Positions 25,832 through 33,014 of a stretch of DNA of 64,000 bases are shown here, in pieces. This DNA is from Bacteroides sp. MSB163 (GTDB taxonomy: Bacteria; Bacteroidota; Bacteroidia; Bacteroidales; Bacteroidaceae). The stretch's first letter is position 1. Each line of letters starts with the position of its first letter. The notes below the pieces were generated by a model. The model was not told the DNA's origin and searched no databases. It worked only from the letters and a program-made list of their open reading frames with translations. Location: the NCBI RefSeq assembly GCF_036416795.1, contig NZ_CP143867.1, positions 1,488,001 to 1,552,000 on the forward strand, in the 5' to 3' direction. The translations under genes were made by a program, and so were the position numbers.

Positions 25832-25889
25832 GTTAACCTAACGATAACATTACGATAACATTCATCCTCATGCTCCTGCCCTATCTTTG
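25832..25889 (+). promoter_or_regulatory. Triple 11-bp direct repeat operator plus -7 box for DUF3836 copy 4
   Basis: Three tandem 11-mers, GTTAACCTAAC, GATAACATTAC and GATAACATTCA (25832-25864), are followed after exactly 17 bases by TATCTTTG (25882-25889). An 11-bp direct repeat is the site geometry of PhoB/OmpR regulators, and the position overlaps the -33 region as for an activator. Confidence 0.75.
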
Positions 25890-25935
25890 CAACATCAAAA
25901 GTAACGAAATGTATAACTTAAAAAATAAAACGATT

Positions 25936-26421
25936 ATGAAAGCTTTAGTATTATCAGTAGTATTTGCATTGACATCAGTAGTAAACGCAGTAAGCGGTAA
26001 CAATGTAAAGGATTTCGCCTATAACACGGAGAAACAGGAAAACGGAGTGGAAACCCAAATGGTGTATAAGGTAAAAAAAGGAAAGTACCTGGAACGCCAC
26101 CTGCAGTACAACTACACGTATGATGAAAAAGGACGTGTATCAGCCAAGGAAATCCTGAAATGGAACCAGGACAACAGCCGCTTTGAAAAGCAGTATTGTC
26201 TGAACTTCCGCTATACTGACAATGAAGTAGGCGTGGAATACGTAGCATGGAACAGCAAAGACAGTGACTACACCAATGTGAAATCCAAAGCCATCTACCA
26301 GATGAACGAACAAGGCATGAACTACATGAGCTACAACTGGAACGAAAAAGAAAACTCCTGGAATCTGGTGACAGAACACAACGCCATCCACTGGAACGAA
26401 GATTTGCTGGCTAACAAGTAA
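25936..26421 (+). CDS. DUF3836 family secreted protein, copy 4
   Basis: 161 residues from ATG 25936 (MKALVLSVVFALTSVVNA, signal peptide cleaved after VNA). The start shares the ACGATTATGAAA context of copies 1-3; an upstream ATG at 25909 would add nine residues. The mature part follows the family pattern, LERHLQYNYTYDEKGRVSAKEILKWN and CLNFRYTDNEVGVEYVAW, and is about 20 residues longer at the C-terminus (YMSYNWNEKENSWNLV). It is divergent from HK1 and controlled by a triple-repeat operator, so it is a likely output of the two-component system. Function unknown. Confidence 0.8.
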   Translation: MKALVLSVVFALTSVVNAVSGNNVKDFAYNTEKQENGVETQMVYKVKKGKYLERHLQYNYTYDEKGRVSAKEILKWNQDNSRFEKQYCLNFRYTDNEVGVEYVAWNSKDSDYTNVKSKAIYQMNEQGMNYMSYNWNEKENSWNLVTEHNAIHWNEDLLANK

Positions 26422-26459
26422 CTTTACTCTAACAATAAATACTCTCTTTTTTAAAAAAA

Positions 26460-26526
26460 GTGCCAGAAGTGCTGTACTATATGTGAGTGAATAATTATCA
26501 CCCCACAAGTACCGCCACTTCCGGCA
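26460..26526. terminator. Long-loop hairpin between convergent genes
   Basis: GTGCCAGAAGTG (26460-26471) pairs with CACTTCCGGCAC (26515-26526). It lies just after DUF3836 copy 4 and before the end of the minus-strand protease gene. A possible bidirectional terminator, although the loop is long. Confidence 0.45.
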
Positions 26527-26551
26527 CATTCGTCGTGTTTATCACTTAAAG

Positions 26552-27634
26552 TTATTCTTCCTGTTTGGAGTATTCAGAGAACTCGCAACCGAAGCGCTCT
26601 ACCAGCATATTATCCATTTCATCCGCTTTCAAAGCCAGATTGACGAGATTATGGCAGATTCCATCTTCGGACGCATCTGTGATATCAGACAGATGCACAC
26701 GGTAGGCCATATAAATCTGCCGTCCCTCAATGCCCAGTTTGTACGGAGAGAAATCTTCACTCAGAATATAATCGAGCACTTTCTCCACTTCCTTCTTAGG
26801 CAACAGGTTGATAGGAGAAACAGCAAACAAATATGCGTTCTCATATACAAAAATACGTATTTCCGAACTGCCTTTGTGAAATGTCCAGGAGTCGTAACCA
26901 TCCCGTGCAAGTACAGGATTAATCCCCATCTCACGGATGGCCCGCTCACAAAAAACGCTCAGCGAAGACGGTTCACGCTCCTCAAAGATACCTTCGGGCA
27001 GCTTCTCGCCACATGAAGGACAAAATTCCTCTTCATCGGCTATCAACTCATCACAACTGTCGCACTGCACCTGGAAAATAGAGTGGTCAACCTCCTCTAC
27101 CGCCTCAAGCAGCTTCCGCAATGCTTCCACACGTACACCGAATCCCATATTGTCGGCATTCGTCAACTTGCTTACTGTCACCCCCACCACTTCATTGTTC
27201 TCATTGAAGATAGGTCCACCGGAGTTACCGGGATTGACGGCTGCATCGGTCTGGATATAATACTTTCCCTCCATCAGTTGTTTGGGTGAGGAAACGGAAC
27301 CCTCGGTCACCGTAAAAGGCATGCCGTAAGGATAACCAGCCACACACACTTTCCCACCGATAGAAAGAGAATCATCTCCCGCCAGACTTATAGAGGGAAG
27401 GGATGAAAAATCACCTTCCACAGCCAACAAGGCAATGTCCAGAGAAGGATTTACCAACACCACTTTAGCCAGATAAGGATTCCGTTCATTATCGTGCACC
27501 GCCAGTGAATGGAAGCCTTTGACTACATGGTAGTTCGTTACAAAAAGGTCATAGTCTTTCAGGTAGAAACAACTACCTGAACCGCCCGCATGGGTTACTT
27601 TGAAAACCAACTGATATATATTGTTCTGTTCCAT
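26552..27634 (-). CDS. S1C trypsin-like protease fused to a zinc ribbon and a C-terminal sensor-like domain
   Basis: 360 residues without a signal peptide. The N-terminal protease domain (1-180) has the catalytic triad H36 (FVTNYHVV), D66 (NPSLDIALL) and S138 (NPGNSGGPI), as in DegP/HtrA relatives but with no PDZ domain. A zinc ribbon follows with C191, C194, C205 and C208. The last 130 residues (SLSVFCERAIREMGINP, SSEIRIFVYENAYLFAVSP) have a YbjN/type III chaperone-like look. The cytoplasmic location suggested by the absence of a leader is unusual for this protease class. It is the last gene of the LemA-DUF3137 cluster, 20 bases after the 439-residue protein gene. Confidence 0.8.
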   Translation of the reverse strand: MEQNNIYQLVFKVTHAGGSGSCFYLKDYDLFVTNYHVVKGFHSLAVHDNERNPYLAKVVLVNPSLDIALLAVEGDFSSLPSISLAGDDSLSIGGKVCVAGYPYGMPFTVTEGSVSSPKQLMEGKYYIQTDAAVNPGNSGGPIFNENNEVVGVTVSKLTNADNMGFGVRVEALRKLLEAVEEVDHSIFQVQCDSCDELIADEEEFCPSCGEKLPEGIFEEREPSSLSVFCERAIREMGINPVLARDGYDSWTFHKGSSEIRIFVYENAYLFAVSPINLLPKKEVEKVLDYILSEDFSPYKLGIEGRQIYMAYRVHLSDITDASEDGICHNLVNLALKADEMDNMLVERFGCEFSEYSKQEE

Positions 27635-27654
27635 TGATTTGCTTTTTTAAAGTG

Positions 27655-28974
27655 TTACGCTTGTCCGCCAAGTGCCTGCTGTATCATCTTCTGCTGAAGT
27701 TCCTGTGCCAGACGCATATACTCGCCCATATCTCCCCTCATCATGGCAGCCTGCATGTCGGCTTGTGCTTTCATGATTTCTTCTTGCAGGGAAGCAGCCA
27801 TGCCTTGCATCTGCTCGATAGCTTCAGAAGATATTTCTTCAAGAGTGTCGTCATCATCATCCGGTTCCAGGTCACCCTCCATTATCTTATCCATGGCATT
27901 ATAAAGAACTTCAGAAGCGTCTTCCATCGACCGGCCGCTCGCTTTACTGAGCGCGCGGGAGATGATGACGTTGATGTCGTCTTGCATATCGTTGTAGAAA
28001 TAAGCCTCGTAGAAGATATAAAGCAAACGTACGGCGCTACGTTCGTAGTTTTCCGTCTGGATGGCTTCGGTGGCTTCTTTATAGACACTTATAAAGTTCT
28101 CCTGTACATTCTTCAAGGATGAACGGCGCTTGGTGGAGACTAAGGTATCAACGAAATAAAGGTCGGTAGCCAATTCTTCCTTGGACAAAGCAAGCAACTT
28201 CTCAAGAAAAGCTTTTCCTTTTGCCACCACTTCGGCGGTGGGCAGTTCGGCATCCATGTCGTCCACTGCCTTGTCGAGGTCGTTCAGCAACTGGCCTTGC
28301 GGACGGGCAAAGTAGGAAATCTGATAGAAAGTAGTGTCGAGCACATTCCATGAATAGCCGTATTTACGGTCGGCATCATACTCTTTAATGACTTCCAGCG
28401 TCTCGCGACCGAGCTTTTGCAGACCTTCATAGATGCGGTCTACCTCTTCCTGCGGATAAGGAGTAATTTTAGGTTCGTAGCAACGCGTGGCACCAAACTT
28501 TGTGCAGAATTCATCATCGTATTTATCACCGATGTGACAGATGTTCTGCAGGACGAAATACATCTTGTGCGGATGGCTTTGCGACAAAGGACAGGAGTAT
28601 TCCATCCTCAGACTGTCACCGTCCTTCACAAAGCGAGGCAGCATCAATCTGTTGATGTTCAGGTCGGCCACTTGACGCAGCATGGCCACACGCCCCTTTT
28701 CGGGTAAAGTAAGGAAATCGGCATTGATGCGGAAAGCATCCTCTTTCACATAGATGTGTACCAGAATAGAACCATGCGGAATATGAAATTCTGTACCTTC
28801 CGGATTACCATATTTAGCCCGGAAATCAGGATTCAGATAGTTCAGCAAACAGTGGAAAGCCTGCAGATACTCACCTTGATTATACAAGTCCACACTCTTT
28901 TCAAAATCCTCTATATGTATGGAACTTTGTGTGGAGTCCACTACAGGAGGGATATAGGTTAATGTCTGTTTCAT
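27655..28974 (-). CDS. Uncharacterised cytoplasmic protein with YbjN-like N-terminus
   Basis: 439 residues with no leader and no TM helix. The N-terminal 170 residues (VDLYNQGEYLQAFHCLLNYLNP, SILVHIYVKEDAFRINADFLTLP, MLRQVADLNINRLMLPRFV, SLRMEYSCPL) suggest a YbjN/chaperone-like alpha-beta domain. A helical middle follows, then an acidic stretch (LEPDDDDDTLEE) and a Gln/Met-rich coiled coil to the C-terminus (LQEEIMKAQADMQAAMM). I do not recognise a named family. It belongs to a tight minus-strand cluster with LemA, DUF3137, a 236-residue protein and the S1C protease; the shared YbjN-like character with the protease tail suggests physical partners. Confidence 0.55.
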   Translation of the reverse strand: MKQTLTYIPPVVDSTQSSIHIEDFEKSVDLYNQGEYLQAFHCLLNYLNPDFRAKYGNPEGTEFHIPHGSILVHIYVKEDAFRINADFLTLPEKGRVAMLRQVADLNINRLMLPRFVKDGDSLRMEYSCPLSQSHPHKMYFVLQNICHIGDKYDDEFCTKFGATRCYEPKITPYPQEEVDRIYEGLQKLGRETLEVIKEYDADRKYGYSWNVLDTTFYQISYFARPQGQLLNDLDKAVDDMDAELPTAEVVAKGKAFLEKLLALSKEELATDLYFVDTLVSTKRRSSLKNVQENFISVYKEATEAIQTENYERSAVRLLYIFYEAYFYNDMQDDINVIISRALSKASGRSMEDASEVLYNAMDKIMEGDLEPDDDDDTLEEISSEAIEQMQGMAASLQEEIMKAQADMQAAMMRGDMGEYMRLAQELQQKMIQQALGGQA

Positions 28975-28996
28975 AATATGTATCTCTATTTTTTAT

Positions 28997-29707
28997 TTAA
29001 CCGATATACAATTCGGAGGGAATCAGTTTAAAATCTACAAACTGGTTCTCTACCGGCTTGGCTTTCAACAAGAAAGGAACAATACCGTCTGAAGGAAGCG
29101 CTTTGCGCGGAAGAGCCGATTGCTTATCGAATTTGTATGTGGCACACCAGGCATCGGCATCACCGGATACGCTCTTGCCGATACGGAAACAAAACTCACT
29201 CTGGCTGTCGTTCAACGTATCAATCAGCTTGCGGCAATCGTTGGGTACAGTAGAAGCATCGGATAGTTCGCTGATTTTTTCTGCCATTTGTGATAACCAT
29301 TCCACGTCGTAAATGTGCTTCTTGTCGAGGGCGAAAACAAACACTGCCGGATAGTAATCGTTGTCTCCCGGTCTCCACAAAGCACTGTTGGCTTGCACCA
29401 CTGCTGCATATACAACGGGAGATTCCGTATATTTCTTCTTCCACCGATCCTTGAACAACCAGGGAGCATTGCCTGCCACTGCCTTGAAGAAAGGAGTTTC
29501 CATGTCGCGGGGTGTTTGCAGATAAGGTTTCAGTCTATCCAGACGGGTAGGGTTATCGAAAGCCTCCTCTTCCTCACCGTCGTCTTCCGGCACGGTCGGC
29601 CTGTTACGCAGTCCACTCACGTCACACCCTTGCGCTTCCATTTTCGCAATATCTTCTTCCGTCAGGTTATTCTCCCAGTCTTTGCCGGGATTCACAAAAA
29701 ATGCCAT
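28997..29707 (-). CDS. Uncharacterised protein of the LemA/protease cluster
   Basis: 236 residues, soluble, no leader. The N-terminus (MAFFVNPGKDWENNLTEEDI, MEAQGCDVSGLRNRP) is followed by an acidic linker (PEDDGEEEEAFDNP) and a compact alpha-beta domain (ESPVVYAAVVQANSALWRPG, YYPAVFVFALDKKHIYDVEWL). No family recognised. It sits between the DUF3137 gene (95 bases upstream) and the 439-residue protein gene (22 bases downstream). The 95-base gap shows no clear terminator, so cotranscription is likely. Confidence 0.55.
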   Translation of the reverse strand: MAFFVNPGKDWENNLTEEDIAKMEAQGCDVSGLRNRPTVPEDDGEEEEAFDNPTRLDRLKPYLQTPRDMETPFFKAVAGNAPWLFKDRWKKKYTESPVVYAAVVQANSALWRPGDNDYYPAVFVFALDKKHIYDVEWLSQMAEKISELSDASTVPNDCRKLIDTLNDSQSEFCFRIGKSVSGDADAWCATYKFDKQSALPRKALPSDGIVPFLLKAKPVENQFVDFKLIPSELYIG

Positions 29708-29802
29708 AATAATTTAGTTTTAGAGTTAATATTCTATCAAATAGTTAATATCTCAACTTTTGCAAGCTCAAGGTTCTTAGTTGAGCACTGCGAAAATTGA
29801 AA

Positions 29803-30834
29803 TTAGTTAAGTCTCAATTCATCCGCCACCCGGCAGGCAAGGTTTATCTCGTCGTATATCTGTTCCAGTAAATGTTCGTTGTCCAGCGCCTGCGTGCGGA
29901 GGCACAAAAAACCTTCGGGCATGACTGCTGCGTAATAAAAAGTATTTTTGCTGAAAGAAAGCATTATATCGTGTCCGAAAGCTTCGCGCAAGCGGGTGAT
30001 ATGGCGCATCATTGCCGGGGTGAGTATCATGCGCGCCGCCACTTCATCATCGGCATAAACAGCAAAGTAATTCTCAAATTCAGGGTCTTCCAAATGCATG
30101 AAGCGAGCATTATAACGTTTCTTCAATGCCTGGATGTTTTTTGCCAGATAACCGACTTTCTGCTCCAAATGGTCGGGCAAGATAAGGGTGGTTCCCTTGA
30201 AAGTTCTCTCCAAGCGGCACCAGCCGAACATTCCGCGGAAATTGTGCGCACTGCTTTCGTAACGGGAAGCAAACAAAGGGCGGAGCACATATCGGTAAAG
30301 CATCACGAAATATCCCGTCACAGAATTTTGTGCCAGCTTATTCAGCAAACCATAAGAAACACCTATATCCGCCACATAAAGGGACTGATTGCCATGAGGA
30401 ATTTCCAGATAGCCGTAAGTGGTGGCTCCAAATGCCGGATCGGAGAAAGAAGTGTTGAAGAGCTTACTGCCAGACAATATCCGATAGTCTATCTGCAAAG
30501 AGAAAGAAAAGACATACGACGGAAATAAGGTGGACATAACACTGCGCATAATATCGCTTTCCTGCTGCTGAAACTTCATAAGGGAACGCGAGAATACAAA
30601 GTTCAGCACCACAAAGCCCATGAAAACAGGCAGTATATATTGCGTTATCAGACTATAATTCTCCAGTCCGATATATCCCGCCAAATAACCGCCCAAGAGG
30701 ACGAACATCATCCAGCAGAAAACAAAAAGATAAACTATAATACTCAGGCCACGCACCACTCTGCGCCAGCGATTCACACGAGACAACTCATTACGGAGTC
30801 GTTCAGAAAGCATTTTGAAATCAATCGTCGCCAT
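29803..30834 (-). CDS. DUF3137 family membrane protein
   Basis: 343 residues with two TM helices (about 27-47 and 62-84) and a cytoplasmic C-terminal domain. The motif EDPEFENYFAVYADDEVAARMILTPAMM is characteristic of DUF3137, whose genes commonly follow lemA, as here (one base apart). Function unknown; the LemA-DUF3137 pair is assumed to act at the inner membrane, possibly in envelope protein quality control together with the protease encoded downstream. Confidence 0.8.
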   Translation of the reverse strand: MATIDFKMLSERLRNELSRVNRWRRVVRGLSIIVYLFVFCWMMFVLLGGYLAGYIGLENYSLITQYILPVFMGFVVLNFVFSRSLMKFQQQESDIMRSVMSTLFPSYVFSFSLQIDYRILSGSKLFNTSFSDPAFGATTYGYLEIPHGNQSLYVADIGVSYGLLNKLAQNSVTGYFVMLYRYVLRPLFASRYESSAHNFRGMFGWCRLERTFKGTTLILPDHLEQKVGYLAKNIQALKKRYNARFMHLEDPEFENYFAVYADDEVAARMILTPAMMRHITRLREAFGHDIMLSFSKNTFYYAAVMPEGFLCLRTQALDNEHLLEQIYDEINLACRVADELRLN

Positions 30835-30835
30835 A

Positions 30836-31414
30836 TTACATCCGTTTTAAAAGTTCGCTGACATCTACATTGCGTTGCTCGGCTTCGGGAATATCAATCA
30901 ATTCTTCCTGATGATGGTTCTGCCTGCGGGCAACGATGGAGGAAGGAAACATTTCAATGGAATTATTATAATCGGTCACTGCTGCATTGTAGGTACGCCG
31001 GATGGCCTGTAACTGCAATTCCATATCTTCAATGCTTGTTTGCAGGCGGTGGAATTGTTCGTTCGCTTTGAGTTCCGGATAATCTTCGACGGAGAGTTGC
31101 AATCTGGATAATAAGGAAGAGAGTTCATTTCCGGTTTTTATCTGCTCACTCTCTTGCGAAGGCTGGAAGGTGCGCGAACGGAGTTCGGTGATGCGTGTCA
31201 GGAGCTCACTTTCATGTCCCATGTAGGACTTTACAGCAGCTACTAAATTAGGTATCATGTCATTGCGTTGTTTCAGTACTACACAAATACCGCTTCGGCA
31301 TTGCTTTACGCGGTTTCGTTTAGCAATCAGGTTGTTGGCAGTCCAGATATACCAAAGTATGAGAAGCACAATAAAGCCTATCCCGATATAAAGAAGAATT
31401 CCCTGGTTTTCCAT
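30836..31414 (-). CDS. lemA: LemA family protein
   Basis: 192 residues with one N-terminal TM helix (ILLYIGIGFIVLLILWYIW) and the typical helical-bundle region: NNLIAKRNRVKQC, VVLKQRNDMIPNLVAAVKSYMGHE, LSRLQLSVEDYPELKANEQFHRLQ, RRTYNAAVTDYNNSIEMFPSSIVA. Family length and order are normal. LemA proteins are membrane-anchored helical bundles of unclear role. It is the first gene of a five-gene minus-strand cluster (lemA, DUF3137, 236-residue protein, 439-residue protein, S1C protease) and has the TCCCC-box promoter upstream. Confidence 0.9.
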   Translation of the reverse strand: MENQGILLYIGIGFIVLLILWYIWTANNLIAKRNRVKQCRSGICVVLKQRNDMIPNLVAAVKSYMGHESELLTRITELRSRTFQPSQESEQIKTGNELSSLLSRLQLSVEDYPELKANEQFHRLQTSIEDMELQLQAIRRTYNAAVTDYNNSIEMFPSSIVARRQNHHQEELIDIPEAEQRNVDVSELLKRM

Positions 31415-31474
31415 AATTTTACTTTCTAATATAGATTAATAATAGTTGCATCGCATCTGCTAAAGAGATTGTAG

Positions 31475-31607
31475 CAAAAATAGGAAGATACCCATAAACC
31501 GGAAAATAAACAGGGGGGACAAATGAAGAGGGAGCTTTTACTTATAAAAATGTGTGTTTCAGTATATTATTATTCAGAGAAGGGAAAGGAACAAGGGGAC
31601 ATTTTCA
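31475..31607 (-). promoter_or_regulatory. Promoter with paired TCCCC boxes (LemA operon)
   Basis: On the minus strand TATTTTTG (31475-31482) is preceded 32 bases upstream by TTCATTTGTCCCCC (ends at 31518) and 80 bases further by TGAAAATGTCCCC (31595-31607). Both distances equal those at the 21065 operon although the sequence between the boxes is unrelated. Confidence 0.6.
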
Positions 31608-31760
31608 ATTTACAAGGGAAACAGAGGGGATATCAGAGGAAGAAAACAAGAAATTCCTGCCATATCATTCAAAGTTCTTGCTTTCATAAAAGGCTATTGA
31701 AGGCTAAGATTATTAGGAAGGATTCATGACTATTAGGTTATGAATCAAACGGACTATCTC

Positions 31761-31910
31761 AATTCCCCTCCTCCAGTTGGAGGAGGGGTGCCCGAAGGGC
31801 GGGGTGGTAGGTGAGAAAAGAAATCCTTAATTTTATGATTCATAGGTATTTATTATTTTACCTACCACCTCCCCCTACGGGTACTCCTCCTCCCGAGAGG
31901 AGGAGAATTA
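31761..31910. repeat. Long inverted-repeat intergenic element
   Basis: Arms of about 50 bases (31761-31811 and 31861-31910) are complementary with scattered mismatches: CCCCTCCTCCAGTTGGAGG...GGTGGTAGG against CCTACCACC...CTCCTCCcgagAGGAGG. Each arm contains its own small palindrome. The middle is AT-rich. The arm resembles the element at 1-50. No ORF; probably a MITE-like dispersed element. Confidence 0.65.
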
Positions 31911-31998
31911 AGATAGTACTGTTTATCATTTGCTTCATTTCTTATCAGAAACGAATTAACCTAACACGCTTAGTTTACTGATTATCAACATATAGCAT

Positions 31999-32152
31999 TT
32001 ACAATCTATTTACTCCATAATGTAAAAGCATTTACCGCGGTATGTAACGACCTTTACCTCCTATTGTAACGCTCTTTACATCGGCATGTAACGGCCTTTA
32101 CATCGGCACGTAAATGAAGTTACCATTTGGAGTAAACAGAATTACCTCGAAA
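31999..32152. repeat. 22-bp periodic tandem array 3 (seven units)
   Basis: Units of 22 bases begin at 31999, 32021, 32043, 32065, 32087, 32109 and 32131. Four central ones share TGTAACGRCCTTTACMTC; all keep a GTAA-N6-TTAC dyad or a near match. The array stops about 30 bases before the triple 11-bp repeat operator of the next operon, so it may be an upstream binding array for another factor. The rest of the 31608-32182 gap contains only the inverted-repeat element. Confidence 0.8.
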
Positions 32153-32182
32153 GGTTACAATCAAACAGTCCTATAACCCTTC

Positions 32183-32240
32183 GTTAACGTAAAGATAACA
32201 TTGCGATAACATTCTTCCTCCCCCTCCCACCCTACCTTTG
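32183..32240 (+). promoter_or_regulatory. Triple 11-bp direct repeat operator plus -7 box for the 32288 operon
   Basis: GTTAACGTAAA, GATAACATTGC and GATAACATTCT (32183-32215) are followed after 17 bases by TACCTTTG (32233-32240). The layout is identical to the sites before DUF3836 copies 4 and 5. Confidence 0.7.
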
Positions 32241-32287
32241 CAACACCGAAAGGGAACAAATTGTATTACTCAGAACATAAAAAAGCC

Positions 32288-32425
32288 ATGAAGAAGTATC
32301 AGAAAATAGAAATAGAATTCTCAAAAGATATCACAATAGTACTTGCAGCTTATATATTATCAGGTATTGTCAACCCTGTATACATAGGATTAAAACACAT
32401 TATTGCAGACCTATTTTTCAATTAA
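32288..32425 (+). CDS. Small membrane protein (45 residues)
   Basis: ATG 32288 opens a 45-codon frame: MKKYQKIEIEFSKDITIVLA, one hydrophobic stretch (TIVLAAYILSGIVNPVYIGL) and a C-terminus LKHIIADLFFN. It is the first reading frame after a strong promoter/operator and is 14 bases from the next gene, which supports it being translated. No family recognised. Confidence 0.5.
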   Translation: MKKYQKIEIEFSKDITIVLAAYILSGIVNPVYIGLKHIIADLFFN

Positions 32426-32439
32426 CAAATAAGGATTAG

Positions 32440-32985
32440 ATGATGAAAGCGGACATTTCAATCATACAAAGCAGAAAAGGTACCGAAATAGTAGTTTCGG
32501 GAAACAAAATCAACCGCAACGGAATCATAGCCGCCATTCTGCTTGCTCTACCCATACTGGTGCTGTTCCGGTTGATTCATGGAGAAGAAATGACTCACAT
32601 ATCCTATCTGATATTCTGGTCATGTGCCCTGGCTGGTTTTGTAGTAAACTTATTGCTCCACGCCCTCTTCTTCGGAATATTCTCACCCAAAGGTTTCCGG
32701 TCCATATCCTTCGTGAAACATAAGGGGGGCATACGTTTCTGCCATTGCAATGAACCCATAAGAATGTGGCAATATCGTACCGCCTGCTTTCTGCCTATTC
32801 TGTTATTAGGAATCATCCCACTCTCTTACGGCATGATATCGGGGCATTATTACAGTGCTTTATTCGGGATATTTCTGATTATCGGCAGTATCGATGACGT
32901 CTGTATCCTCTGGAAATTGCGTTCCTTCGGAAAAGATGCATTCATCAATGACTGCTCACAAGAGTTACGGTTTCATATCTGGTGA
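32440..32985 (+). CDS. DUF3267-like membrane protein with degenerate zincin motif
   Basis: 181 residues with about four TM helices (IAAILLALPILVLFRLI, ISYLIFWSCALAGFVVNLLL, TACFLPILLLGIIPLSYG, SALFGIFLIIGSIDDVCIL). The segment VVNLLLHALFFGIFSPKGFRSISF aligns with the DUF3267 putative zinc peptidase region, where functional members have HExxH; here it reads NLLLH, so the first His and the Glu are absent and peptidase activity is unlikely. Starts ATGATG (32440 or 32443). Second gene of the operon controlled by a triple-repeat operator and convergent with HK2. Role unknown. Confidence 0.6.
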   Translation: MMKADISIIQSRKGTEIVVSGNKINRNGIIAAILLALPILVLFRLIHGEEMTHISYLIFWSCALAGFVVNLLLHALFFGIFSPKGFRSISFVKHKGGIRFCHCNEPIRMWQYRTACFLPILLLGIIPLSYGMISGHYYSALFGIFLIIGSIDDVCILWKLRSFGKDAFINDCSQELRFHIW

Positions 32986-33014
32986 TTGTCTGCAAGCGCT
33001 CCTTGCAGACACAA

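Noticed and set aside
31523..31729. 68-residue plus-strand ORF in the lemA upstream region
   Set aside because: It overlaps the TCCCC-box promoter, is Lys/Gly-rich without family features and has no promoter or partner.
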